A stretch of 64,000 bases of DNA from CAIYRG01 sp964494505 (GTDB lineage: Bacteria > Pseudomonadota > Alphaproteobacteria > Micropepsales > Micropepsaceae), in contig CAZBRO010000023.1 of assembly GCA_964494505.1 (NCBI GenBank), positions 24,457 through 88,456 of the forward strand, given 5' to 3'. The notes under the pieces are model-generated. The model was not told the DNA's origin, searched no databases, and saw only the letters and a list, made by a program, of their open reading frames with translations. Positions 33,573-42,261 of this stretch are shown here, piece by piece (positions within the stretch are counted from its first letter, which is position 1; each line of letters opens with the position of its first letter). The position numbers and the translations under genes were made by a program.

Positions 33573-34330
33573 TTTACCAATACCGGACCGGTGCCGCCTT
33601 GGGTGGATTCGGGAAGGATGCCGAGCCGGCGGGCTACCTCCGAATAGGCTTCCGTCACGCCGCCGAGATCGCGGCGGAAGCGGTCCTTGTCCAGCTTCTC
33701 GTTCGTCTGCATGTCCCAGAGCCGGCAGGAATCCGGGCTGATCTCATCGGCCAGAACCACGCGCATGAAATCATTTTCCCACAACCGGCCGAATTCGAGC
33801 TTGAAATCGACCAGCCTGATGCCGACGCCCAGAAACAGGCCGGAGAGGAAATCGTTGATGCGGATGGTGAGATTGACGATGTCGTCCAGATCTTGCGGGC
33901 TTGCCCAGCCGAACGCGGTGATGTGTTCCTCCGATACCCAGGGATCGTGAAGCGCATCGTTCTTGTAGTAATATTCGATGATCGAACGCGGCAGCGCCTG
34001 CCCCTCCGGGATGCCAAGGCGCGTGGACAGCGATCCCGCCGCGACGTTCCTCACCACCACTTCCAAGGGAATGATCTCCACTTCCTTGATCAGCTGCTCG
34101 CGCATATTCAGCCGGCGCACGAAATGGGTGGGCACGCCGATCCCGGCGAGCTGCGTCATGAGATATTCCGAGATGCGGTTGTTGAGCACGCCCTTGCCTT
34201 CCAGCACGGCACGCTTCTTCGCGTCGAACGCGGTGGTATCGTCCTTGAAATATTGTATCAGCGTGCCCGGCTCCGGCCCCTCATAGAGAATCTTGGCCTT
34301 GCCCTCGTAAATCGTTCTGCGCCGTTTCAT
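33569..34330 (-). CDS. purC: SAICAR synthetase
   Basis: A 253-residue phosphoribosylaminoimidazole-succinocarboxamide synthase. Motifs: YEGKAKILYEG at the start, KDDTTAFDAKK, LEVVVRNVAAGSLSTRLG, and LVDFKLEFGR...LADEISPDSCRLWD. It catalyses the ATP-dependent addition of aspartate to CAIR. It is the first gene of purC-purS-DUF2059-purQ-purL; the promoter must lie in the 270 nt before 34602, but no box stands out. Confidence 0.97.
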   Translation of the reverse strand: MKRRRTIYEGKAKILYEGPEPGTLIQYFKDDTTAFDAKKRAVLEGKGVLNNRISEYLMTQLAGIGVPTHFVRRLNMREQLIKEVEIIPLEVVVRNVAAGSLSTRLGIPEGQALPRSIIEYYYKNDALHDPWVSEEHITAFGWASPQDLDDIVNLTIRINDFLSGLFLGVGIRLVDFKLEFGRLWENDFMRVVLADEISPDSCRLWDMQTNEKLDKDRFRRDLGGVTEAYSEVARRLGILPESTQGGTGPVLVK

Positions 34331-34602
34331 GGAACCGTACCTTCGCGTTCGCCGGCCTGACAGGGAGCCCAGGCCCCAAGGACGCGCGCCCGCGTCGAAA
34401 TGGCAACGGGGCGCGTCGCCGCAAAAGACGACAGACCCCGTTTGAAACCGAACTTAGCGGATGGGAGGCCCCCCGGGCAATGTTACCCTTCGGCCGCCGC
34501 TGTGGCGTCGCGGGTGTCGCGCAACGAGGCGGAGCACGCTATTGTCCCGCGCGAAAGCGCGAAGATGGCGCCAAGAATAGAGCAAAGTCAGAGGGTTAGA
34601 GA

Positions 34603-34932
34603 ATGTCCGGATCGTTCGACAAGCGGGAAAAAGGCTTTGAAGCCAAATGGGCCCATGACGAGGAGCTGCGCTTCAAAGTCTTCGCCCGGCGCAACAAGTT
34701 GTTAGGACTTTGGGCCGCCGCCGAATTGGGGGTCACCGGGGGGGCCGCCGATGCCTATGCGAAGGAGGTTGTGGCAGCCGAATTCGAGCGGGCGGGCGAC
34801 CACGACGTGTTCGACAAAATCCGCCGCGACCTCGACGCGCGCGGCGTGACGATCTCCGACCACATGCTCCGGCGCAAAATGGAAGAGCTGCTGGAAGTCG
34901 CCAAGCAACAGATCGAGGGCGAGACGAAATAG
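34603..34932 (+). CDS. DUF1476 / F1-ATPase zeta-type inhibitor
   Basis: A 109-residue helical protein: FDKREKGFEAKWAHDEELRFKVFARRNKLLGLWAAAELG, the DUF1476 signature, then AYAKEVVAAEFERAGDHDVFDKIRRDLDARGV. The characterised member is the zeta subunit of the Paracoccus F1FO ATP synthase, whose N-terminal segment inhibits the hydrolytic direction. It is restricted to Alphaproteobacteria and so supports the taxonomic call. It is convergent with cckA, 4 nt apart. Confidence 0.9.
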   Translation: MSGSFDKREKGFEAKWAHDEELRFKVFARRNKLLGLWAAAELGVTGGAADAYAKEVVAAEFERAGDHDVFDKIRRDLDARGVTISDHMLRRKMEELLEVAKQQIEGETK

Positions 34933-34936
34933 CCGC

Positions 34937-37090
34937 TTACGTTCCGGTCTCGTGCATCGACGAGGAGCTGCCCGCAGGCCGCGCGCCCGACAGCACGTCC
35001 TTCACTTTGTTAGCCAACTGCTTCAGCCCAAAGGGCTTGGGCAGGAAATGCAGGTCCTCCGCCTTCTCCTCATTGCGGCGGAAAGCATCCTCCGCATAGC
35101 CCGACATGAAGATGATGCGCATCTGGGGACGCAGCCGGCGGGCCGCGCGCACCAATGTCGGGCCATCCATGCTCGGCATCACCACATCGGTGATCAGAAG
35201 ATCGATCGCCCCATCGCGCTCGCGCACGATGTCGAGTGCTGCCTCCCCGCCCGAGGCTTCGAGCACGGTGTAGCCGCGCAGTCTCAAGGCGCGCGCGGCA
35301 AAGTTCCTCACCGCGTCTTCGTCCTCGACCAGAAGGATCGTGTCCTGGCCGGTGACGTCACGGGCGGGCGCGACTTCGGCCGCCGCCGGGGCAGCCTCAG
35401 CCGCCGCGATATGCCGGGGCAGATAGACATGAAACATGGCGCCCTGGCCCAGTTCGCTGTCGACCGTGATGAAGCCGCCCGTCTGCTTCACCACACCATA
35501 GACCGTCGAAAGACCGAGCCCAGTTCCGTGGCCTACCGGCTTTGTGGTGAAGAAGGGTTCGAAAATCTTGGTGAGGTTTTCCTTGGGAATCCCGGCGCCC
35601 GTATCGGCCACCTCGATGCGCACATAATCGCCGGCCGGCATGAAGCCCGTGCCGATCGGCTGCGGCTCGGAAAAAGTCACGTTGGACGTGCGGATGGTGA
35701 CCTTGCCGCCTTCCGGCATGGCGTCGCGCGCGTTGACGACCAGGTTCATCACCGCATTCGACAATTGCCCCTCATCGGCCTTGACCTGCCAGAGGTCCGG
35801 CGGGTGCACGACGGAAAGCGCGATGCGTTCGCCCACCAGCCGCCTGAGCAGATGCGACAGTTCCGTCAGCGTCTCGGAAAGATCGAGCACTTTGGGCTGC
35901 AGTGTCTGCTGGCGCGAGAAGGCAAGCAATTGGCGCACCAAACCTGCCGCGCGCACCGAGTTCTGCCGCACCTCGTTGATTTCGGCGAAGGACGGATCGC
36001 CCGCCGGATGGCGCATCAGAAGCAGATCGCAATTGCCCATGATGGCCTGCAGGAGATTGTTGAAATCGTGCGCCACACCGCCCGCCAATTGGCCGATCGC
36101 CTGCATCTTCTGCGACTGGGCGAACTGGGTCTCGAGCGCCTTCTGCTCGGAAGTGTCGACGGCGTAGACAATCGCGCGCGCCTCGCCGTCAGCGCCCGGC
36201 ATGAAGGGGCTCGCAAACAGCTGCGCTGACCGTTCGCGCACCGCACCCGGAGCAGTGCAATGAATTTCGACAGGCGCGTGGCTGACGTCACCTTCGGCGG
36301 CGCGGGCTACCAGCGCAAGAACGGCGTCGCGTTCGCTCTCGGCGACGAGGCCGTCCAGCCTGATCCCGGCGGTCTGTCCCGGAAGGGCGAAGAAAACGGC
36401 AAAGCTGGCGTTTGCTTCGACGATAGCGCCGGCGGCCTCGCTCACCGCGACGCCCATGGGAGCGTTGCGGAAGAAATCGGCAAAACGGATGAGCGGCGAC
36501 GGAGTTTTCTTCTCGATCGAACCCTTGGGGGGTGCGGCTTCCGGAAGCAGCGGCGTAAACCACCATGCCGCTTCGCCGCCTTTAAGCGCGCGCACCGCCG
36601 CCGTGAGCTTTTGCCCCGTTTCGGATTCGAAATTCTCTTCCCGCGCGCGCCCCTCATTGGCAGCACGTGCGAGGCGATAAAGAGCTGCGGCCGGGACTTC
36701 CCCGGGAAACGCGAGCTGTGGCGGAGCAGGGGGTTCGCCTTCGCCCGCGCCCGCAAGGAAGCGATAGGCGACGTTGCAATCGAGCACCGAGCCGTCCCGC
36801 GCCGTCACCGCCCAGGCGACATTGGAGGATGCCGCAGCGGCGGCTGCAAGCCGCGCATCATCGATATCCGGGGAATTCTTCGGCCAGGCAGCCACAATCA
36901 GAAAGACACCGCCAAGGCCGACGAGGGCCAGAAGCGCGGCCCCCGCCCAGCGCGCCGCCTCGGGCACGAACAGGAGCGCACCCGCGCCGACGACCGCAAC
37001 GATGAAGAAGAAAAGAGCGGCCAGCCGCGAAATCCCTCCCGGCTCGCGCGGCGAGAAGTTGCGGCTTAGCAGGGCGGCGACCTCCGTCAC
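34937..37090 (-). CDS. cckA: hybrid sensor histidine kinase CckA
   Basis: A 717-residue membrane kinase. Two TM segments lie at about 21-42 and 50-68, followed by a degenerate PAS region (~85-190) and a second PAS (~205-315). The HisKA domain carries GGVAHDFNNLLQAI with phospho-His341, the ATPase domain has DTGAGIPKENLTKIFEPFFTTKP and GTGLGLSTVYG, and a C-terminal receiver has LLITDVVMPSMDG. This is the CckA architecture. In Caulobacter CckA feeds phosphate through ChpT to CtrA. Start GTG at 37090 with GGGGGG upstream. It sits beside flhB, and a CtrA-type box lies at the flagellar cluster. Confidence 0.92.
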   Translation of the reverse strand: MTEVAALLSRNFSPREPGGISRLAALFFFIVAVVGAGALLFVPEAARWAGAALLALVGLGGVFLIVAAWPKNSPDIDDARLAAAAAASSNVAWAVTARDGSVLDCNVAYRFLAGAGEGEPPAPPQLAFPGEVPAAALYRLARAANEGRAREENFESETGQKLTAAVRALKGGEAAWWFTPLLPEAAPPKGSIEKKTPSPLIRFADFFRNAPMGVAVSEAAGAIVEANASFAVFFALPGQTAGIRLDGLVAESERDAVLALVARAAEGDVSHAPVEIHCTAPGAVRERSAQLFASPFMPGADGEARAIVYAVDTSEQKALETQFAQSQKMQAIGQLAGGVAHDFNNLLQAIMGNCDLLLMRHPAGDPSFAEINEVRQNSVRAAGLVRQLLAFSRQQTLQPKVLDLSETLTELSHLLRRLVGERIALSVVHPPDLWQVKADEGQLSNAVMNLVVNARDAMPEGGKVTIRTSNVTFSEPQPIGTGFMPAGDYVRIEVADTGAGIPKENLTKIFEPFFTTKPVGHGTGLGLSTVYGVVKQTGGFITVDSELGQGAMFHVYLPRHIAAAEAAPAAAEVAPARDVTGQDTILLVEDEDAVRNFAARALRLRGYTVLEASGGEAALDIVRERDGAIDLLITDVVMPSMDGPTLVRAARRLRPQMRIIFMSGYAEDAFRRNEEKAEDLHFLPKPFGLKQLANKVKDVLSGARPAGSSSSMHETGT

Positions 37091-37234
37091 ATTACCCCCC
37101 CTTCAGTGGATGCGTTGAGCGGCGACGCCCCCAACCTTGGCCCACCTGTCAACCCGCCTTTGCTAATGCCATGGCGGGCTGATGCGCAAGTCCGCCGAAG
37201 CCTTTGCAGCAGCGGAATCCAATGGGACATGCAC

Positions 37235-38317
37235 CTAATTTCGCCAGAAGCTGTTCCGGCTGGCCAGACGCATGACATAGCCGATGATCTGAGCGACGGC
37301 CTTGTAGTGTTCCGGCGGGATCGGTTCGTCCAGATCGACCGCGGCATAAAGTGCACGCGCGAGCGGCGGATTTTCGACGATTGGCACGCCATTTTCTTCG
37401 GCCACTTTCCGGATCGTGAGCGCCAGATGGTCCATTCCCTTGGCGACGCAGACCGGCGCAGCCATCTTGCCTGATTCGTACTTCAATGCGACCGCATAGT
37501 GCGTCGGATTGACGATAACCACGCTGGCCTCGGGGACCGCGGCGATCATCCGCCTCTTGGACCGCTCCAGGCGTATCTGACGGATTCGCGCCTTGACCTG
37601 CGGATCGCCTTCGCTCTGCTTGACCTCGTCCTTCAATTCCTGCCGCGTCATGCGGTGGCGGGCGAAAAAGCGTTGGCGCTGATAGACAAAATCGAGCGCG
37701 CCGATGGCCGCGAGCACGATAAGGGAGGCGAGCAGCACCTTTCCGATCAGCGCGAGTGCGAACGCCGCCATTCCGGCCGCGTCCATGTCGAGCGCCGAGC
37801 CGAGGCGTCCGAAATCGGGCCGGACCGCGAGAAACGCGGCAAAGCCCACCAACACGATCTTGGCGACGCCCTTGACCAGATTAACCATACCGTCGAGGCC
37901 GAACATGCGCTTGAAGCCGGCCATCGGAGACAATTTGGAGAAATCGGGCCTGATCTTATCGGCCGCAAAAAAGGGACGATGCTGCAGCAGATGGCCGCTG
38001 AGCGCGGCCACCACCATCAGGCCGAAGGACGGCCCGACCACCGCGAAGAAACCGTAGACGCATTTCTTCAGCAGCGCGGATGCCCCCGCCGAATCGAGCG
38101 ACATCTGGGCGGGGTCTTGCAGGAAGATGGTGAACGTCGTTGCGAACTGCCGGGCCGCCGATTGCGCGAAGAGCACGACCGCGAGCGTCCCGCCCGCCAT
38201 CATGACGAAAGTCGCCAAGTCCATGCTCTTGACGACATCGCCCTGCTTGAGCGCCTCGTCGAGGCGCTTTTGTGTAGGTTCTTCGGTGCGTTGTGCGTCG
38301 TCGCGATCGTCGGCCAT
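37235..38317 (-). CDS. flhB: flagellar type III export protein FlhB
   Basis: A 360-residue protein: a charged N-terminus with RTEEPTQKRLDEALKQGDVVKS, four membrane segments, and a cytosolic C-domain with the autocleavage site NPTH (Asn270-His273) in VIVNPTHYAVALKYE. FlhB controls the hook-to-filament substrate switch. It is the last flagellar gene of the flgB-flgC-fliE-fliQ-fliR-flhB operon, 3 nt after fliR. Confidence 0.96.
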   Translation of the reverse strand: MADDRDDAQRTEEPTQKRLDEALKQGDVVKSMDLATFVMMAGGTLAVVLFAQSAARQFATTFTIFLQDPAQMSLDSAGASALLKKCVYGFFAVVGPSFGLMVVAALSGHLLQHRPFFAADKIRPDFSKLSPMAGFKRMFGLDGMVNLVKGVAKIVLVGFAAFLAVRPDFGRLGSALDMDAAGMAAFALALIGKVLLASLIVLAAIGALDFVYQRQRFFARHRMTRQELKDEVKQSEGDPQVKARIRQIRLERSKRRMIAAVPEASVVIVNPTHYAVALKYESGKMAAPVCVAKGMDHLALTIRKVAEENGVPIVENPPLARALYAAVDLDEPIPPEHYKAVAQIIGYVMRLASRNSFWRN

Positions 38318-38320
38318 CGC

Positions 38321-39085
38321 TTAGCCGGTCAGAACGCGCATTTGCTGGGCGAAATAGTCGAGGAAGGTCGTCATCATCACGCCGAGGAACAGCATCAGAA
38401 GCACAAAGCCGAAGAGGATGTTCACGGGCATCGCGAGAAAGAATATCTGGAGCTGCGGCATCAGGCGCGAGAGCACGCCAAGGGTCACATAGATCAGAAG
38501 GCCGAAGACCAGAAAGGGCGCCGCCAATTGCAGCCCGAGCGCGAAGGAGCCGCTCACCAGTCTGAGGGCCATCTCCGCCATGTCGCCGGCGGGCAGAATC
38601 TGGTCCGGCGGAAGCAGCGTGTAGGACCCCGCAATCGCGCCGATGGCGAGATGGTGCAACCCCGATTCGAAAACCAGGAGAGCGCCGATCAGCGACAGGA
38701 ATGTCGAGACCATGGCGGTTTGCGTGCTCTGGCCGGGATCGAATGTGGTGGCAAAGGCCAGGCCCGTCTGGACCGCGATCAAACTGCCTGCGGTTTCGAG
38801 CACGCTCATGATCAGCCGCGCCATGCTGCCGACCAGCACGCCGGCGGTGGTTTCGCGCGCGATCAGGGCTGCGAGTTCGGCCGGCGGCGGCGTCTCGGTA
38901 GGGTAGTAATGCGCCGTGACCGAGACGAGTGCTGCCGATACCGCGAGTGCAAAGGCGAGCCGCACGCGCGCGGGCACGCCGGCATCGCCAATCACGGGCA
39001 GAAGCATGATCATGGCGCCCGCCCGCGAAAAGGTGAGCATATAGGCCAGCACCAGGCCCTGCATGTGCGGCAGGATGATCGTCAT
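38321..39085 (-). CDS. fliR: flagellar biosynthesis protein FliR
   Basis: A 254-residue export-gate protein with six hydrophobic segments. FliR signature parts are FSRAGAMIMLLPVIGDAGVPARVRLAFALAVS near the start, LETAGSLIAVQTGLAFATTFDP, and the C-terminal FFLAMPVNILFGFVLLM. A strong GGGGGAGGAAA precedes the ATG. It lies 43 nt after fliQ. Confidence 0.95.
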   Translation of the reverse strand: MTIILPHMQGLVLAYMLTFSRAGAMIMLLPVIGDAGVPARVRLAFALAVSAALVSVTAHYYPTETPPPAELAALIARETTAGVLVGSMARLIMSVLETAGSLIAVQTGLAFATTFDPGQSTQTAMVSTFLSLIGALLVFESGLHHLAIGAIAGSYTLLPPDQILPAGDMAEMALRLVSGSFALGLQLAAPFLVFGLLIYVTLGVLSRLMPQLQIFFLAMPVNILFGFVLLMLFLGVMMTTFLDYFAQQMRVLTG

Positions 39086-39128
39086 TTTCCTCCCCCGCTT
39101 GCCGGCGCCCGTATCAAGCCTTCATCGC

Positions 39129-39392
39129 TCAAGGCTGCGCGATCCGAGCCGCGACATTGTCCATATAGGTGGCCATCGCCTCGCCCGCGAAAGGCAGCGC
39201 GATCAGGAGCACAAAGAATATCGCGAGAATCTTCGGCACGAAGACGAGGGTCATTTCCTGGATCTGAGTGAGTGCCTGCAGCAAACCGATGACCACGCCG
39301 ACCACGAGGGCGGTGATCATGGAAGGCGCGGCAAGCTCGATCAGCAGATAGATCGACTCGCGGGCAAAGTCCAAAGTGTCGGCGCCGGTCAT
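39129..39392 (-). CDS. fliQ: flagellar biosynthesis protein FliQ
   Basis: An 87-residue two-helix export-gate subunit: LIELAAPSMITALVVGVVIGLLQALTQIQEMTLVFVPKILAIFFVLLI, the diagnostic FliQ core. AAGGAAC precedes the ATG. It is 10 nt downstream of fliE. Confidence 0.96.
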   Translation of the reverse strand: MTGADTLDFARESIYLLIELAAPSMITALVVGVVIGLLQALTQIQEMTLVFVPKILAIFFVLLIALPFAGEAMATYMDNVAARIAQP

Positions 39393-39402
39393 ACGTGTTC
39401 CT

Positions 39403-39714
39403 TCAAATCGGCATCTTCATGATGTCTTGATAGGCAGAAATCACGCGGTCGCGGATCGCTACCACTGTCTCCAACGTCAGCTCGGCGGCCGTCACCGAAT
39501 TCACCACCTGGACCACGTCGCCCTGGCCGGCGGCGCCTTGGGCTGCCGCGGTTTCGCCCGCGCGCATGGTGGCGGCCGTGTCCTTCATCGCCGAGGCGAG
39601 CGCGTCGGAGAAGTTTGCGCCCGCGCCTTGCGCGACGGCATCGGCGGTAGCCGCACCCCCGACACGAGCGGCAGCCTGGTAGGCGGCATTGGCGGCGACA
39701 AAGCTTATGGCCAT
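39403..39714 (-). CDS. fliE: flagellar hook-basal body protein FliE
   Basis: A 103-residue FliE joining the MS ring to the rod. Recognised from the C-terminal VVQVVNSVTAAELTLETVVAIRDRVISAYQDIMKMPI, the conserved polymerisation helix. The N-terminal half is Ala-rich. It lies between flgC and fliQ, the normal order. Confidence 0.94.
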   Translation of the reverse strand: MAISFVAANAAYQAAARVGGAATADAVAQGAGANFSDALASAMKDTAATMRAGETAAAQGAAGQGDVVQVVNSVTAAELTLETVVAIRDRVISAYQDIMKMPI

Positions 39715-39725
39715 GGATCAGATCC

Positions 39726-40136
39726 TCAGCGGCGCAGGAGATCGACGGTGCGCGCCAGCATGGAGCGCGCGCCTTCCATCACCTGCAGATTGGCTTCGTA
39801 GGAGCGCTGCGCGTCGCGCATGTCCATCATTTCGACCAGCGCATTGACGTTGGGCAGATGCGTATAGCCGAATTTGTCGGCAGCCGGATTGCCCGGATCG
39901 TATTGTGTGCGGAACTCGGATTGGTCCGATACCGGATCGCCGAGCTTGACCACATTGGCGTTCAGTTCGCGGTCGAATTCGGTCGTTATGGTGGCGATTC
40001 TCCGGCGATAGGGCTGGCCGTTGGCCGATGCCGAAACCGAATCGGCATTGGCAAGATTTTCCGAGATGATGCGCATGCGGCCCGATTGCGCTCGCAAACC
40101 CGCCGCCGCGATATAAAGCGAAGTCGTGAAATCCAT
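39726..40136 (-). CDS. flgC: flagellar basal-body rod protein FlgC
   Basis: A 136-residue proximal rod protein. The N-terminal YIAAAGLRAQSGRMRIISENLANADS and C-terminal NVNALVEMMDMRDAQRSYEANLQVMEGARSMLARTVDLL are the flagellar rod/hook helices. The FlgC-specific DPGNPAADKFGYTHLPNVN is present. It follows flgB by 11 nt. Confidence 0.96.
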   Translation of the reverse strand: MDFTTSLYIAAAGLRAQSGRMRIISENLANADSVSASANGQPYRRRIATITTEFDRELNANVVKLGDPVSDQSEFRTQYDPGNPAADKFGYTHLPNVNALVEMMDMRDAQRSYEANLQVMEGARSMLARTVDLLRR

Positions 40137-40147
40137 GATGCGATTCC

Positions 40148-40564
40148 TCAGCCCGACCGCGAGCCCAACGCGGTTCGGAACATGTTGACGGCCTTCTGAT
40201 AGAGATTGGCCGCGGTTTGATATTGAATCTGGGTATCGGAGAGCTTGATCATTTCCTGTTCGATGGAGACGGCATTGCCGCCGGGCGAGCCGCCCTCGCC
40301 TTCCGCGTCCTCGGCATCGAAGCCGCTTGCCGCAGGCGGACGGATTTCGATGTGGCGGACATTGGTGGTGGAAAGACCGGTGCCCGAATTCTTACCCGCC
40401 GCATTGGCGACAAGATTTTCGAAGTCCATCGGCTTCAAATCGCGCGCGGTGTAATCGGGGGTGTCGGCATTGGCGACGTTTTCCGCCAGTACCGATTGGC
40501 GCGCCGACAGCCACGACATCCGCCCCGACAGCAGCGAAAATAGCGGCACCCCGTTCAAATCCAT
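40148..40564 (-). CDS. flgB: flagellar basal-body rod protein FlgB
   Basis: A 138-residue proximal rod protein: LLSGRMSWLSARQSVLAENVANADTPDYTARDLKPMDFE at the start and VSIEQEMIKLSDTQIQYQTAANLYQKAVNMFRTAL at the C-terminus. The ATG at 40564 has CAGGAG upstream. It is first in the minus-strand flagellar operon; a CtrA-type box lies 54 nt upstream. Confidence 0.95.
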   Translation of the reverse strand: MDLNGVPLFSLLSGRMSWLSARQSVLAENVANADTPDYTARDLKPMDFENLVANAAGKNSGTGLSTTNVRHIEIRPPAASGFDAEDAEGEGGSPGGNAVSIEQEMIKLSDTQIQYQTAANLYQKAVNMFRTALGSRSG

Positions 40565-40617
40565 GGATTTGCTCCTGGCGGAAAATCCGTCCTGCCAAGC
40601 AGCATCGCGGCTCATGC

Positions 40618-40632
40618 TTAATCGCAGCTTAA
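40618..40632. promoter_or_regulatory. CtrA-type box TTAA-N7-TTAA
   Basis: TTAA at 40618-40621 and TTAA at 40629-40632 are separated by exactly 7 nt (TCGCAGC), the CtrA consensus spacing. It lies between the divergent flgB and fliO genes, 54 nt upstream of flgB. CtrA directly activates early flagellar genes in Caulobacter, and cckA, which controls CtrA, is encoded 3.5 kb away. The site is seen; CtrA binding is inferred. Confidence 0.65.
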
Positions 40633-40782
40633 TTCGCGCGCATAGCGCTGAGAAAATTTTGCCGGGTGCGTTTACGCGCGATTAAGCATGCGAACCCAGT
40701 ATGGCCCTCGCCCGGCGAGCGAAGGGTAGGCGAAATTTGCCTAAGCGCCTCCCATGAAGCCCGGCAAGAGGTTCAGCGTCTC

Positions 40783-41058
40783 ATGGATATCACCGATGCC
40801 TTTCGCTATTTCGGCGCGCTTGCGCTGGTGCTTGCACTCGTGGGTGGGGCCGGCATCGCGATCCGACGTTTCGGGCTTCCCGGCATCGCAGGCGGCGCGG
40901 GGCGCAGGCTCGCGGTGGTGGAGACCTTGATGCTCGGCAAGAACCACCGCCTTTTCATCGTGCGTTGCGACGGTACCGAGCACGTGCTGGTGACTGCGCC
41001 GCAAGGGGCAAGCGTCATCCCGATTGCGCCCGCAAAACGAACGGACACCGCTATATGA
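40783..41058 (+). CDS. fliO: FliO-type flagellar biosynthesis protein
   Basis: A 91-residue protein with one N-terminal membrane helix (YFGALALVLALVGGAGIAI) and a small beta-domain: RRLAVVETLMLGKNHRLFIVRCDGTEHVLVTAPQG, matching FliO/MopB. It assists assembly of the FliP-Q-R export gate. The reading frame is longer upstream, but the ATG at 40783 gives the family's N-terminus. Its stop overlaps the fliP ATG (ATGA). Confidence 0.88.
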   Translation: MDITDAFRYFGALALVLALVGGAGIAIRRFGLPGIAGGAGRRLAVVETLMLGKNHRLFIVRCDGTEHVLVTAPQGASVIPIAPAKRTDTAI

Positions 41059-41858
41059 CCTATCGCAATTCGATGCTTTGGCTGCTGAGAGTCTTGTTTC
41101 TGACAGGCGTCGTGTTTGCGCCTTCGCTCGCGGAAGCCGCCCAGGCGGGGACCGCCGCGGCGGCAGGTGCGGCCGGCCAGGGCATCACGCTCGATCTCAC
41201 GGGCGGCGGGCAGATGACCGAACGCCTGATGCAGATCGTAGGTCTGGTCACGATTCTTTCCCTCGCGCCATCCATCCTCATCATGACGACCTGCTTTACG
41301 CGCATCGTCGTGGTGCTGTCGCTCTTGCGGACGGCGATCGGCATCCAGCAGAGCCCGCCCAACAGCGTCATCGTGAGCCTTGCGCTTTTCCTTACCTTTT
41401 TCGTGATGGCGCCGACCTTCACCGACATCTACCAGAACGCCGTCCAGCCCTTGACCGCGCAGCAGATCACGACCGACGAAGCGCTGACGCGCGCGGCGAG
41501 CCCGATCAAGAAATTCATGGGCGCCCATACCCGCAACGAAGACCTCGCTCTGTTCGTCGATATGGCACGTGCGCCCGCACCGGCATCGGTGGAGGGAGCC
41601 CCGCTTCAGGCGCTGGTTCCCGCCTTCATGCTGTCCGAATTGAAGCGCGCCTTCGAGATCGGGTTCTTGCTGTTCGTGCCGTTCCTGATCATCGACATGG
41701 CGGTGGCCTCGATCCTGATGTCCATGGGCATGATGATGCTGCCGCCGGTTGTGATTTCACTGCCGTTCAAGCTGATCTTTTTCGTGCTGGTTGATGGCTG
41801 GCGGCTGGTGGCGGGTTCGCTGGTCGCGAGTTACGGCGTAGGCCTGGTGACGCAATGA
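41055..41858 (+). CDS. fliP: flagellar biosynthesis protein FliP
   Basis: A 267-residue export-gate protein with a signal peptide (LLRVLFLTGVVFAPSLAEAA), as FliP usually has. The family blocks are LAPSILIMTTCFTRIVVVLSLLRTAIGIQQSPPNSVIVSLALFLTFFVMAP, PAFMLSELKRAFEIGFLLFVPFLIIDMAVASILMSMGMMMLPPVVISLPFKLIFFVLVDGW. Coupled to fliO by a 4-nt overlap. Confidence 0.96.
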   Translation: MTYRNSMLWLLRVLFLTGVVFAPSLAEAAQAGTAAAAGAAGQGITLDLTGGGQMTERLMQIVGLVTILSLAPSILIMTTCFTRIVVVLSLLRTAIGIQQSPPNSVIVSLALFLTFFVMAPTFTDIYQNAVQPLTAQQITTDEALTRAASPIKKFMGAHTRNEDLALFVDMARAPAPASVEGAPLQALVPAFMLSELKRAFEIGFLLFVPFLIIDMAVASILMSMGMMMLPPVVISLPFKLIFFVLVDGWRLVAGSLVASYGVGLVTQ

Positions 41859-41898
41859 CCTCGCAATCCTGATTTCAGGAGTCGCATTACGCCTGCTC

Positions 41899-41926
41899 TT
41901 GACGCGCCGCTCTTCTTTTTATATTT
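41899..41926 (+). promoter_or_regulatory. possible arsR promoter
   Basis: TTGACG at 41899-41904 and TATATT/ATATTT at 41920-41926 give a spacer of 15-16 nt, a little short. It lies just upstream of the arsR ATG at 41935. The imperfect palindrome around atatttctcgaattat could be the ArsR operator overlapping the -10. Weak but plausible. Confidence 0.35.
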
Positions 41927-41934
41927 CTCGAATT

Positions 41935-42261
41935 ATGAAATCACGGCAGGTCATCGCGGCCCTTTCCGCCCTCGCCCAGGAAACCCGTCTTGCGGTGTTC
42001 CGTCACCTCGTGGCCGCCGGGCCGGAGGGGCGCACGGCCGGCAGCATCGCAGCGCGCCTGAAGGTCCCGCCGCCGACGCTGTCGTTCCACCTGAAGGAAT
42101 TGGAGCAGGCTGGTCTCATCGATCAGCACCGCGAAAGCCGCAACATCATCTATGCCGCGAATTTTCCCGCCATGCGCGCGCTCCTCGCCTATTTGATGGA
42201 GGATTGCTGCGGCGGGAAACCCGAAATCTGCAACATCGACGTACGCTGTTGCGCGGCATGA
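41935..42261 (+). CDS. arsR: ArsR family metalloregulator
   Basis: A 108-residue winged-helix repressor: LSALAQETRLAVFRHLVAAGPEGRTAGSIAARLKVPPPTLSFHLKELEQAGLIDQHRESRNIIYAAN. Its C-terminus is Cys-rich (EDCCGGKPEICNIDVRCC), offering As(III) ligands in the place used by other proteobacterial ArsR2-type proteins. It heads the ars operon, overlapping arsC by ATGA, and likely represses it until arsenite binds. Confidence 0.9.
   Translation: MKSRQVIAALSALAQETRLAVFRHLVAAGPEGRTAGSIAARLKVPPPTLSFHLKELEQAGLIDQHRESRNIIYAANFPAMRALLAYLMEDCCGGKPEICNIDVRCCAA

Noticed and set aside
37499..39271. 590-residue plus-strand open frame opposite flhB/fliR
   Set aside because: His/Arg/Gln-rich shadow with no recognisable domain; the flagellar genes are intact.
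41866..41882. TCCTGA-TT-TCAGGA hairpin after fliP as a terminator
   Set aside because: Only 6 bp with a 2-nt loop and no T-tract.
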